Positions 22,801 through 34,499 of a stretch of DNA of 64,000 nucleotides are shown in pieces; positions within the stretch are counted from its first letter, which is position 1, and each line of letters begins with the position of its first letter. Both the position numbers and the translations under genes were made by a program. The stretch comes from Erythroxylum novogranatense. Lineage: Eukaryota > Streptophyta > Magnoliopsida > Malpighiales > Erythroxylaceae. The stretch lies in assembly GCA_029891385.1 (NCBI GenBank), contig CM057229.1:558001-622000 (forward strand), written 5' to 3'. The notes beneath the pieces are model-generated. The model did not search any database and was not told the DNA's origin. It saw only the letters and a list, made by a program, of their open reading frames with translations.

Positions 22801-23617
22801 CCAAAATGCCTTAGAACGATGTTTCCAACGAACCTCTTAATCGTTAAGCAAATCATGAAACTTTCATTTAACAATTGCAAAGTTCAACATATCTTCTGAA
22901 ACTCTTGAACTCCGCAAGTCATTCATGATGCGTTTGCAATCTACCAACAATTGCTTATCCACATTACGCAACTTCGTACCCCAACGATCTAGGGTACCAT
23001 TGCATATAAGTCCAAGTCATGACTTGCATCCCAAACTACCTGAACCAGTTGCCGACATCTAGGATTTTGTAGCCAAGAATTCTCAAATTTAAATCGCCTA
23101 GCATTACAATGAGTCATATAAGTTATGACTTCAAAAAAAAAGAGGTCAGTGATTGGAAGAGGAAGTATCTAAAACACAAGCACGAGCCCTTGGAAAAAGA
23201 TTAATCCATTTGCTAGAAACAAGAACACGGTCAAGCTTTTCCTCAATTAGAGAACTCGAATCCCTTCCATGCTCCCAAGTGAAGGGATATCCTCCATAGG
23301 AAAATCACTAAGCCCAACATCTAAAATAGATTCTCGAAAACCATCGATTAAATTTTGTGGTTGTCGACGTCCCCTTTTCTTCTCATGGTGATGGAGAATA
23401 TCATTATAGTTACCTATACAAACCCATGGCTTATCGCTACAATCAATAAGATTCCTAAGCATATTTCATGTTTCTAAATGACGATTACGATTAGGTTGTC
23501 CATAAACATCCGTTAACCGCCACTCGATCAACCATAACTTCCATGTCAATACAACGTAAACAAACATTTAATTGTCTAACTGAAACAACAGATTTCCAAA
23601 AAGAGCTAAGCTACCAC
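19814..23617 (-). pseudogene. LINE ORF2: endonuclease (rest), reverse transcriptase, zf-RVT, RNase H
   Basis: In order on the minus strand: the remaining endonuclease, with PWVCIGNYNDIL where GDFND is usual, and EKKRGRRQPQNLIDGFRESI (about 23440-23300). Next comes reverse transcriptase, with SRLIALCNVVYKIMSKAIAN and SQCAFVPNRSIQDN (about 22330-22180), and the catalytic FADD box as FFADDSLFVF (about 21810-21775). The zf-RVT domain follows (LHLPPKCINFVWRAL, then CHFCQYCEEDVLH; about 20710-20560), then RNase H (ESDAQSYVQVI, then VRRATNGLALKLARA; about 20035-19850). Many stops and frameshifts interrupt it, including a stop just before the KAYER motif, so it is inactive. Confidence 0.9.
23610..23617. 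repeat. Left 8-bp target duplication of the hAT-like insertion
   Basis: GCTACCAC, matched by GCCACCAC at 61551-61558 (7 of 8). Removing one copy and everything between restores an uninterrupted LINE endonuclease frame (SGGLALF on the minus strand). Confidence 0.85.
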
Positions 23618-24067
23618 CAGGGTCGATCTTGATGTTTTATAGGTCCTGGGTAAATAAAAAAGGTTCCGATTTTACCTTTTTTCTTTCTTTATGATAATCA
23701 AAAGTGGACTCTTATTAAGTATATATACTAAGAGCGACCGGATGGACGACCACGCAATCCATCCCAATCGTCCATTTAATCTAACGGCTTACATTCTCTT
23801 TCTTCTGTTTATTGAAATATACACGCAATCTTCTGACCCAAATATTTTGTCATTTTGTCTAGATATGCACGCAATCTTCTGACGCAGTTTGTCAGGAGGC
23901 CGCGCTTCTGACTACTTAAAGAGCGAAAATAGATCCATGTTGTCTCCTTTCTCTGTCTTTGTTTTTCCTCTTCGCCATTGTCTTCCTCTGCTTTTTCCAT
24001 TCCAGCTGTGGTTGTCGTAGCTGTTGTTGGTGTCGAGAGAGTATCAGTGGTTTCGAGGTGAATCTAG

Positions 24068-24590
24068 CACGTGACGCCTGGCATAAGGTTGTTCACCAAC
24101 TAGACGTCGGATGTTGTAACCGCATCGTTTCTGTTTCCAGTTGTTCTTTACATGTAAATCTTCTTTAAGCTTTTTTTGTTTTGTTGTGTACAGATGTTTT
24201 CCGAGTTTAGTGCAGACTTGGATATGAGAAGATTTATCATAAATTGCAAAGCTGCTACTTCACCACCGCATCCTCTTTCCTTGTACATATATTTTCTCAT
24301 GTCGAAAGGAACTCTCTCATCAAAGAGAGGTTTCATCGAGAATCATCTACTTTAATCTGAGCTAGCACGTGAACCTAGCATAAGGTTGTTCACCAACTGC
24401 ACGTCGGATGTTGTAACCGCATCGTCTCTGTTTCTAGGTGTTCTTTACTTGTAAATCTTCTTTAAACTTTTTTTGTTTTATTGTGTACAGATGTTTTCCA
24501 AGTTTCGTTGTGGCTGCTGTCGACTGTTGCCATCCTGAAAAAAGAGTGTTCAAATAAAGAAGGCGTAGTGCAGACTTGGATATGAGGAGA
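24068..24590. repeat. 298-bp tandem duplication near the Helitron 5' end
   Basis: A unit opening with CACGTGA starts at 24068 and again at 24366. Both copies contain GGTTGTTCACCAACT, CGTCGGATGTTGTAACCGCA and the dispersed motif around CAGACTTGGATATGAG. The second copy is cut by the gypsy element at 24590 and resumes at 33816, so it ends near 33940. Confidence 0.85.
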
Positions 24591-26776
24591 TGTTGGGTCC
24601 AGGCCCCGTATGTCCAATCCCGAGGGCAGCCCCTCGGGTCGCGCCTGCGACGGGCGCTTAAATATACCGTCGGACCCGATCCCAACATCCATACAAAATA
24701 CATATTCGATTTATATAACAATACGTATACTCATAAACCTGCATTAATCATCTCAAATTCATAAAACATATGCCATTGTCATTCGAAGGAATTCAACCAG
24801 TATTCTCGAAGTATAACATAATCCAAAATGAAAGTAAATCCCAAAATACACAAAAGTATGCTCCGTGTTGAAATGCTGGTGGGCTAACCAAAGTTCTAAC
24901 TTCTACAAGGCTTCTAACTAGCTCAAAGTTTCTGATGCCCTGCAAGGTCGACAATCGCCTCGATCCTTTTGAGGAGGGAGAGTAATGTGGTGAGGCTATG
25001 AAGCTCGATGGCATATACGTTTATAGCCATTGGCAACGAGCCACACAATCAAACATATATGTATATTCATACAGCAATTTCATATTCATCAAATAATTCA
25101 CATTCATATAAACATAGATCATGCAATTTCTATTTCTCAACATAACAATTCTTATGCAACAAGTCCATCAATTCCATCATATGTTATGCTCATCAAATCA
25201 ATCGTATATGCACAAACAAATGGCTCGAGAGTTCCGTAATCCATCCGGATAAACCAAAGGTAGATCCAGTAAACTATCCGAGTCCGATTTCTCAAGGATC
25301 TCGTTGCCCTGGCGGGCGGTGGGAGAAGGCTTTTTCTTGTCAACGTGCACGTGACTCCATCCGTAACTCTCTTACCCAAATAATTCACATAGTCCATTCG
25401 ATTCATGCTCAAAGCATTGTTCACAGTTTTCTCAATTCTCATTCTTGTCCATTGCCATAAAGGCCTATCAATCCATGCATAATTATAATCAAAAGCATAT
25501 TCAATATTCTCATGCAATTCAATACAAGTAATGTCATATAATGTAAGCAATCACAAATCAGGCAATTTGCCCATACACACAATAACCATAAACATATTAC
25601 CCACCTAGTATCGCTTGAGTATCAGACTCACTGCTGTCCCTCCTCTTGCGATTGGGTCAAATCAGCTTGGTTCTCTATAATAAACCAAGTTTCCATACAA
25701 TTAATATCCATAACAAATATTCAGATAAACTCGAAAAGCAAAAAGTAAAGCACTAAAGGTCTCCATCCGACTCCCATCGAAAATCTCGAACTCTTCGAAA
25801 CAATTTCTAAACTTCCTTTTTTCAAACAACTCGCAGTCTTTTATGTCTAGATCACAACGAATCCAAACTCACCTCAATCGGACATCCACACCAAAAGATA
25901 TCCCCAGAAATATGAAAATCTCACTTTGAAGCAGGGGGTTCGCCATGAAGGGGCGCTCTTACGCGACGACGACCTTACTCACAAGGCGTGCACACCCGTC
26001 TTGGCCATGGCGTACGCGCCTCTTCGTGACGCCATGCCAAGGTACATGGTGCCTGCGCGTGTCACTCCATCTCCATTGTCGTCATGGCGTGCTCTTGCAA
26101 GACGTCATGACGTGCTGGCTCGAGCTTCGACTCGAACCCCTCTTTCCTGCGATTTCGACCTCAATCTTCTCCCAAACTCAAATACAACACAAATAAGCCT
26201 TAGATCAAGTCTCAAGCTACATTTCTAACCCATTAATCAACTCAAAATCAAGCACAAAACTAGTAATCCAACGAAATCTAACCCTCTTTCCTTTCAAACC
26301 CTAAAACCATCGATTCTTAAACATTCCAGCCATTTTAGGTTTAAATCCAACTAAAACAAGTTTAACACAAGCATAACTTACCCGAAATCACTTCGAATCA
26401 GTCGAAAAACGCAAAAATCACAAAGTCTTTCTTCTCTTCCCACTTCCTCCTTCGACGACGTCTCTTCTTCTTTCTTCTTCTCTTTTCCTTCTATTCCTTT
26501 CTTTTCCTTTTTTCTTCTTTTCTTTTCTCTTAACCTAAGTCATGGAACAAAAGACCAACTTACCCCTCTATTCAAGCCTAAAGTCATTCCAACTTAAATG
26601 AACTTCCCAAAATGCCCTCACATAATTAAATCCTCTAATTCTCATTTAACCACAATTAAACGCAATTATACCTCAATAATCCACTAATACTCCAAAATAA
26701 ATCAAACTAAACTATAAACACATAATTATCAAAATCCATGCTTAATGACATCATAAAAAAAATTCGGGGTCTAACA
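24591..26776 (-). repeat. 3' LTR of the gypsy element
   Basis: 2186 bp, from TGTTGGGTCC to GGGGTCTAACA on the plus strand. It is closely similar to the right LTR except in a GC-rich block (about 25930-26080) and the first 80 bases, which have diverged strongly. Confidence 0.92.
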
Positions 26777-26790
26777 TTTCTCCCCCTCTT
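26777..26790 (-). promoter_or_regulatory. Polypurine tract of the gypsy element
   Basis: On the minus strand AAGAGGGGGAGAAA directly precedes the 3' LTR (TGTTAGACCCC). This is the primer site for plus-strand DNA synthesis. Confidence 0.85.
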
Positions 26791-29700
26791 AAAAGAAAAT
26801 TTCGTCCTCGAAATTTACCTGAATTATCGAAGAGATGCGGATACTTCTCCCGCATGGCTTCCAATGGCTCCCAAGTAGCCTCCTCTACTGAATGGTTCCT
26901 CCAAAGGACTTTGACTAATTGAACTGTCTTGTTCCTGAGGACTTTTTCCTTTGTATCCAGAATCTCCACCGGAAGCTCCTCATAACTCAGATCATCCCTC
27001 AGCTGAACCTCACTAGCCTGGATGATGTGAGAAGGATCCGATCTATACCTCCTCAACATAGACACATGAAAGACATCGTGAATCTGCGACAACTCTGGAG
27101 GTAACGCCAATCTATAGGCGAGTGGCCCAATCCTCTCAAGGATCTCATAAGGACCCACATACCTCAGACTCGACCACCCTTCTTGCGAATCTCAATACTC
27201 CTTTCCAAGGAGATGTCTTAAGGAACACTTTCTCACCGACCTCATACTCCATCTCCTTTCGGTGAGCATCAACATAACTCTTCATTACATCATGTGTCTT
27301 TGCCTTAAGTCATTGCTTAACCAGATTGACTTTATCGACCGTCTAAATCAATTCTGGTCCTTCCAATTGTCTCTCTCCTTCTTCATCCCAACAAATCGAG
27401 TCCTACACCTCCGCCCATACAAAGCCTCATATGGAGCCATCTGAATGCTCGAATGGTACGAATTGTTATAAGCAAATTCGACCAACGGCAAATGCTCATC
27501 CTATGCTCCTCAAAAATCCATCACACATGCTCTAAGCATCCCCTCTAGAGTCCGAATGGTCCTCTCCGATTGACCATCCGTCTGAGGGTGAAAGGCCGTA
27601 CTAAAATTCAACTTCGTCCCCAAAGCTTCCTGCAAGTTGCTCCAAAACCTCGAAGTAAACCGAGGATCTCTATCGGACACAATCGAATCTGGAACCCCAT
27701 GTAATCTCACGATCTCATCGATGTACTTCTTTGCTAATACATGCAAAGAATCAGTCTGTCAAATCGCCAAAAAGTGGGCTGACTTAGTCAACCGATCAAC
27801 AATCACCCAAATGGCATCATGCCTCCTGCTGGTCCTAGGCAAACCCATTAGAAAATCCATAGTCACTCGTTGCCACTTCCACTCCGGAGTAGACAATGGT
27901 CTCAACTTGCCTGAAGGTGCCTGGTGTTCAGCCTTGACTTGCTGACACACTAGACACTTACTAACGAACTTTGCTATATCCCTCTTCATGCCTTTCAACC
28001 AAAACTGCTCTCGCAGTTCCCTGTACATCTTGGTACTACCGGGATGCATAGCATAAGGCGCATTGTGTGCCTCATCCATAATCTCAGCCTTCACCTCCTG
28101 CACATCAGGAATACACAATCTGCTCCCTACTGTCATAAGCCCATCATCCTGCACATCTATCTCAGAAACTCTGCCATTCCGAATCTCATCCGAAGCTTGC
28201 TCAACTCTGCATCCTGAGCCTGCAATTCCCTAACCTTCTCCCTAAGAATCAGTCTCACTTGGAAATTAGCTAGAAGGCAATCTGACTCCTCCTGCTTCAA
28301 GCTTATCGTAAGCTTGGCCATCTCTTCCAATAAAGGAAGATAAACCGATCGAACATGAGCAATAGAAGACTTCCTGCTCAAGGCATCCGCCGCAACATTG
28401 GCCTTGCCCGGATGATACTCAATCAATAAGTCATAATCTTTGAGTAGCTCGATCCACCTTCTCTGCCTCAAATTCAATTCCTTCTGACTCAGCAAATACT
28501 TCAGACTCTTATGATCAGTGAAGATCCGAGTCTGAACTCCATACAGATAATGCCGCCAAATCTTCAAAGCAAAGATCACCGCTGCTAACTCCAAATCATG
28601 CGTCGGATAATTCAGCTCATAAGGCTTCAACTGTCTCGAAGCATAAGCAATCACCCGATCTCCCTGCATCAAAACACAGCCAAGACCCTTCCTCGAAGCA
28701 TCACTATACACTGAATAACCTTCATCTCCCGAAGGCAAAACCAAAATCGGCGCTTCATTAATCAAGGCTGAGCTCCTCAAAGCTCCTCTGACAATCCTCA
28801 CTCCAATCAAACTTATGATTCTTTCTCAGCAATTTCGTCATCGGAGCGGCTATCATGGAAAATCCCTCCACGAATCTTCTGTAATAGCCTGCTAAACCCA
28901 GAAAGTTTCTCACTTCTGCTACATTCTTCGGTGCTTCCCAACTTACCACAGCTTCTATCTTCTTTGGATCCACATGAACTCCTTGCTCTGAGATCACGTG
29001 TCCAAGAAATGCAACTTCTTTTAGCCAAAATTCGCATTTATCAAATTTGGCATACAACTCATTCATCCTCAAAGTCTCCAAAGCCATCCTCTAATGCTCC
29101 TCATGCTGCTCATCACTCTTGGAATACACCAATATATCATCAATGAAGACAATGATAAATTGGTCCAAGAATGACTTAAATACCCGATTCATCAAATCCA
29201 TAAACGCTGCCGGAGCATTCGTCAATCCGAAGGGCATAACCAAAAACTCAAAATGCCCATACCGAGTCCTGAAAGCAGACTTTGGCACATCTGACTCCTT
29301 AATCCTCAACTGGTGATAACCCGATCTCAAATCGATCTTCGAAAAGACCCTCGCTCCTTGCAATTGATCAAATAGATCATCAATGCGAGGAAGCGGATAC
29401 TTGTTCTTCACCGTAACTTGATTCAGCTTCCTGTAGTCCACACACGTTCTCAAGGATCCATCTTTCTTCTTTACAAACAGGACCGGAGCTCCCCATGGCG
29501 AAGAACTCGGCCTGATATACCCTTTCTCCAATAACTCCTCCAATTGCTCCTTAAGCTCTTTCAATTCCGCTGGAGCCATCCGATATGGCAGAATTGAAAT
29601 CGGCCTTGTACCTGACAAAAGCTCGATCGGAAACTCAATCTCTCGAACTGGAGGTAGTCCTGGAAATTCCTCGGGAAAGACGTTCGAGAAATCCCTAACT

Positions 29701-30434
29701 ACTGGAATATCCTCCAACTTTTCTCTATCAGCCCTGGTGTCCACCACATAGGCCAAGAATGCCTCACATCCTTTACTCATCATCCTCTCTGCTATCATAG
29801 CTGAAACAATTCTAGGCGGACTCGCTTTCCTATCCCCAGTAAACACTACTTTTCTGCCATCACCCAAACCAAATTCCACTGTCTTCTGTTTACAATCCAA
29901 ACGGGCATTGTACTTTTCCAATGTATCCATGCCCAAAATCACATCTAAACCGCTCATCTTCAGTGGCATCAAATCTACCACTAGAAGTTCTCCACCAATG
30001 CGAATCTCACAACCTCTATATACTTGACTAATCACAATGTACTGAACGATTGGAGTACTCACCATCAGCGGAGTATCCAAAGGGCTCACAATCATATCAC
30101 ACACGGGTCTACTCGAAGAAACAAACGAATGAGTAGAACTCGGATCAATCAACACAATCACAGCATCAGAAAATAACTGTACGGTACCCGTGACAACATC
30201 TGAGGCGGTCTCAGCATCCTTCCTAGTCATCGCAAACACCCTAGCTGGTGCCTGCCCTCTCGGTCTACCCGAAAGATTAACCCTCTTATTTGATCCGAGG
30301 CGCCCACTACATTGCGATCCTCGACCCATGGTCTCGTCCTCCTTGAGCTTGATCCGACCTCTCTCATGTCGTGGAGGCCGAGGACACTCTCGGCAATGTG
30401 TCCCTTCTCCCACAGTTGAAACAAGCTCTGTCAA
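26791..30434 (-). pseudogene. Gypsy pol: protease, RT, RNase H, integrase, chromodomain
   Basis: Reading leftwards on the minus strand. A zinc-knuckle region near 30420-30360 contains a frameshift. Protease follows with [10 protein letters not shown] (about 30160; the usual motif has DPGST). Reverse transcriptase has [18 protein letters not shown] and FIDDILVYS (29560-29110), then a stop at 29091 and continuation as [16 protein letters not shown]. RNase H comes after a further frameshift near 28790 and has [13 protein letters not shown] and [11 protein letters not shown]. Integrase has the HHCC zinc site (HNAPYAMH to CLVCQQ, about 28080-27940) and core blocks [20 protein letters not shown] and [10 protein letters not shown], again broken by a stop (27759). 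A chromodomain with ELPVEILDTKEK and EEATWEPLE closes it (about 26990-26860). At least five lesions make it non-functional. Confidence 0.92.
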
Positions 30435-30449
30435 TCAAGCACTCTCCAC

Positions 30450-31500
30450 TATGAGCTCGCAAGAAGTGCTCACGCTTCGGGACAAAAGATCTATCTCCGT
30501 CTCCCTTCTACCGCCACCCACCGTTGAAGCTTGGTGAGAAACAGAGAAGTCCTCATCGGCCTCGGTCGGCTCGCACCTGCTCGCTCCTCTCTCTCGATCG
30601 ATCGGAAGCTCCTAGCACTCCTGTCGGGTATAGGAGTACTAGTGCTACCTCCTCTCCTGGACTGCTCTCCGCCCTTTCTCTTCTTGTTCACAAGCCTCTT
30701 GATATTCTCAATATTCTCCACCTCTCAAGTTGCCTCAACCATTCATTGAAATAACAAAAATTCTGCACAATCACCTTCTCTCTGATAGCCAAGTGCAGAC
30801 CTGACTCAAATCGGCGACATCTGGCAGCCTCACTCAGCATCAAATCCGAAGCATACCGGGATAACTGTGTAAATCGGCGCTTATACTCGCTGACAGTCAT
30901 ATCCCTCTGAGTCAAACTGAGGAACTCCCTCTGCTTCTGCTGAACATATACCTATGACAGGTACTTCTTCCTGAAAGCAACCACAAAATCTTGCCACGCC
31001 AACCCTACTGGCCTCATCTGACTCCCTGGTACAGTCTCCCACCAGTGAAGTGCATCTCCCTGAAGCAAACTAGCAACATAGATGACCCTCTCGTCATCCT
31101 CACACTCCATCTGATCGAGCACTCTCTCAGTCTTCCTCAACCAAGTCTCAGCTTCTTCAGGATCTGACGTCCCAAAGAAATCAACTGCTCCATACTTCCT
31201 CAATCGATCAAATCGTCTGCCCTTCTGAACTGGGACTGATGCAGAAGGCTGTGGCATCTGACCCATAGCCTGCACGAATGCCTAAGTAAACGCCTGAAAT
31301 AGCCTCGAATCCAATGGAGGCACTGGCTCCTGCGGGATCGGAGACTCCTGTGTCTGCGAAGGAATGGGCTCACTACCTAGCCCTACAGAAGCCTCAGCAT
31401 TCCCTGGGGCTACTGACTCATCAGTCCTCTCCTCTCTTGTCGGAGAGTCAGGTGCAGCTGACCCTTGCATAACTCCTCGTGTCCTTCTACGAGGTGGCAT
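30450..31500 (-). pseudogene. Gypsy gag
   Basis: Starts MPPRRRTRGVMQ at 31500. A single stop at about 31282 divides the N-terminal acidic, Pro-rich part from the capsid-like part (FDRLRKYGAVDFFGTSDPEE, ALHWWETV, FRKKYLS). A second break near 30950 precedes MTVSEYKRRFTQLSRYA. These are standard plant gypsy Gag blocks. The zinc knuckle follows in the pol entry. Confidence 0.88.
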
Positions 31501-31644
31501 CGTACTCCTTCAAAGGTAAACACTACGGATTAGCTATATGACAATCTACATGTATGCATGTGATGCATGTCACGTAATCAATGCAACAAGTAATCAGATA
31601 TCACACAATCCTATATGCATTCTAAGCCAAGGACACTAAACCTA

Positions 31645-31662
31645 GCGCCTCGATACTAAACA
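31645..31662 (-). promoter_or_regulatory. Degenerate primer-binding site of the gypsy element
   Basis: Immediately inside the 5' LTR the minus strand reads TGTTTAGTATCGAGGCGC. It resembles the common initiator-Met site (TGGTATCAGAGC) with substitutions. The location is exact; the tRNA assignment is tentative. Confidence 0.5.
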
Positions 31663-33815
31663 TGTTGGGCGGGCCCAGATGTCCAATCCCGAGCGGCCCC
31701 TCGGGTCGCGCGCTGACGGGCTCTTAATATATCTGTCGGACCCGATCCCAACATCCATACAAAATACATATTCGATTTATATAACAATACGTATACTCAT
31801 AAACCCGCATTAATCATCTCAAATTCATAAAACATATGCCATTGTCATTCAAGGAATTCAACCAAGATTCTCAAGTATAACATAATCCAAAATGAAAGTA
31901 AATCCCAAAATACACAAAAGTATGCTCCGTGTTGAAATCTTTGGTGGGCTAACCAAAGTACTAACTTCTACAAGGCTTCTAACTAGCTCAAAGTTTCGAT
32001 GCCTGCAAGGTCGATAATCGCCTCGATCGCTTTTGAGGAGGGAGAGTAATGGGGTGGTCATGAAGCTCGATGGCATATCGTTTATAGCCATTGGCAACAA
32101 GCCACACAATCAAACATATATGTATATTCATACAGCAATTTCATATTCATCAAATAATTCACATTCATATAAACATAGATCATGCAATTTCTATTTCTCA
32201 ACATAACAATTCTTATGCAACAAGTCCATCAATTCCATCATATGTTATGCTCATCAAATCAATCGTATATGCACAAACAAATGGCTCGAGAGTTCCGTAA
32301 TCCATCCGGATAAACCAAAGGTAGATCCGTAAACTATCCGAGTCCGATTTCTCAAGGATCTCGTTGCCACAAGCGGGCAGCCGGGAGAAGGCATTACTGT
32401 CAACGTGCACGTGACTCCATCCGTAACTCTCTTACCCAAAAAATTCACATAGTCCATTAGATTCATGCTCAAAGCATTGTTCACAGTTTTCTCAATTCTC
32501 ATTCTTGTCCATTGCCATAAAGGCCTATCAATCCATGCATAATTATAATCAAAAGCATATTCAATATTCTCATGCAATTCAATACAAGTAATGTCATATA
32601 ATGTAAGCAAGCACAAATCAGGCAATTTGCCCATACACACAATAACCATAAACATATTACCCACCTAGTATCGCTTGAGTATCAGACTCACTGCTGTCCT
32701 TCCTCTTGCGATTGGGTCAAATCAGCTTGGTTCTCTATAATAAACCAAGTTTCCATATAATTAATATCCATAACAAATATTCAGATAAACTCGAAAAGCA
32801 AAAAGTAAAGCACTAAAGGTCTCCATCCGACTCCCATCGAAAATCTCGAACTCTTCGAAACAATTTCTAAACTTCCCTTTTTCAAACAACTCGCAGTCTT
32901 TTATGTCTAGATCACAACGAATCCAAACTCACCTCAATCGGACATCCACACCAAAAGATATCCCCAGAAATATGAAAATCTCACTTTCGAAAACAGGGGG
33001 GTTCGCCGCGGCGAAAGGACGCTTGCCACGGCGAACGACCTTACTCGCTGCGGCGTGCACACCCGTGCGCCGCGGCGTGCACGCCGCGTCGTGCACGCGG
33101 CGTGTCACTCCATCTCCGCTTCGCCATGGCGTGCTTTCACAAGACGTCATGACGTGCTGGTCGAGCTTCGACCAACCCCTCTTTCTGCGATTTCCGACCT
33201 CAATCTTCTCCCAAACTCAAATGCAACACAAATAAGCCTTAGATCAAGTCTCAAGCTACATTTCTAACTCATTAATCAACTCAAAATCAAGCACAAAACT
33301 AGTAATCCAACGAAATCTAACCCTTTTTCCTTTCAAACCCTAAAACCATCGATTCTTAAGCATTCCAGCCATTTTAGGTTTAAATCCAACTAAAACAAGT
33401 TTAACACAAGCATAACTTACCCGAAATCACTTCGAATCAGTCAGAAAACGCAAAAATCACAAAGTCTTTCTTCTCTTCCCACTTCCTCCTTCGACGACGT
33501 CTCTTCTTCTTTCTTCTTCTCTTTTCCTTATATTCCTTTCTTTTCCTTTTTTCTTCTTTTCTTTTCTCTTAACCTAAGTCATGGAACAAAAGACCAACTT
33601 ACCCCTCTATTCAAGCCTAAACCCATTCCAACTTAAATGAACTTCCCAAAATGCCCTCACATAATTAAATCATCTAATTCTCATTTAACCACAATTAAAC
33701 GCAATTATACCTCAATAATCCACTAATGCTCCAAAATAAATCAAACTAAACCATAAACACATAATTATCAAAATCCATGCTTAATGACATCATAAAAAAA
33801 TTTCGGGGTCTAACA
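31663..33815 (-). repeat. 5' LTR of the gypsy element
   Basis: 2153 bp, TGTTGGGCGG to GGGTCTAACA on the plus strand. It carries the CCGCGGCG-rich version of the block that is altered in the other LTR (about 33000-33110). Confidence 0.92.
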
Positions 33816-33940
33816 GGAGATTTATCATAAATTGCAAAGCTGCTACTTCACCACCGGCATCCTCTTTCCTTGTACATATATTTTTCTCATGTCAGAAAGG
33901 AACTCCTCTGTCAAAACAGAGGTTCATCTACTTTAATATG

Positions 33941-34490
33941 AAAAAGGATGCCTGGAACAAAGAAGCGTAGTCACGGACTTGGATATGAGCACATTCATCG
34001 TTAGTCTCTGTCCATATAGCAGCCTACTTGTGATGCAATAGGAAGATTGTAAATGTGTTGACCAAGATTTTCTTGTAGTCATAAAGTTTTAGAAGGCGAT
34101 TGCAGATTTGAATAATATAGTAGTTTGCATATATCGCTTCGTGCTATTTTTCAAGAATGTGACATATCGCTTTGTAAACTTTTATGTGTCTTACTTTCGC
34201 TTGCTTCTAACTTTTTACGCTTTATGTCTTACTTGATCTGCTTTTCACTTTTCAATATCTCGACTTTGATGGTTTCACTTCTATCGTCTCACTTGTGATT
34301 TGCTTTTCTATCGTTTCGCGATAAATCCGCTTTTCCCCTCCGCTTTTGGATAACTTTCGCTCAGATGAACATCATATGAGCAGATTTATCATGTTGCAAT
34401 TTCAAGAATTGTAATATTAGATAACATAATATGGTAGCTGCACATATAAACCGTGCTAATTTTCACCTCTTATTTTGGTCACATATATGA
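33941..34490. other. Helitron left-arm non-coding sequence
   Basis: Non-coding DNA after the duplicated unit. It contains a diverged copy of the dispersed motif (33977-34003) and a stretch with runs of short CTTTT-type words. No gene is seen. Confidence 0.4.
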
Positions 34491-34499
34491 TTTTGATGA

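Larger units (their letters stand above)
19759..23617 (-). mobile_element. L1-type LINE, 3' segment (split by insertion)
   Basis: This is the downstream part of a LINE whose 5' part lies at 61559 to about 62950. The 3' end is marked by an A run on the minus strand, complement of 19759-19766. Together the pieces make about 5.25 kb, near the size of plant L1 elements. The element is degenerate throughout. Confidence 0.9.
24591..33815 (-). mobile_element. Ty3/gypsy chromovirus LTR retrotransposon, full-length but decayed
   Basis: A 9225-bp element, TG...CA, flanked by the 5-bp duplication GGAGA (24586-24590 and 33816-33820). Genes read on the minus strand, so the right repeat is the 5' LTR. Gag, protease, reverse transcriptase, RNase H, integrase and a chromodomain are recognisable in that order. 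The MPPRRRTRG-type Gag start and the chromodomain suggest the Tekay/Del chromovirus group. Stops and frameshifts occur in gag and pol, so it cannot move by itself. Confidence 0.93.

Noticed and set aside
23710..23714. Helitron start at TC (23710) instead of 23715
   Set aside because: GGACTCTTA is also present in the uninterrupted MITE at 2945, so those bases belong to the host element, and starting there would break the A|T rule.
25030..25239. 69-codon ORF, identical at 32091-32300
   Set aside because: It is identical only because both copies lie in the two LTRs of the gypsy element; it has no protein-like motif and repeats His/Ile from AT-rich DNA.
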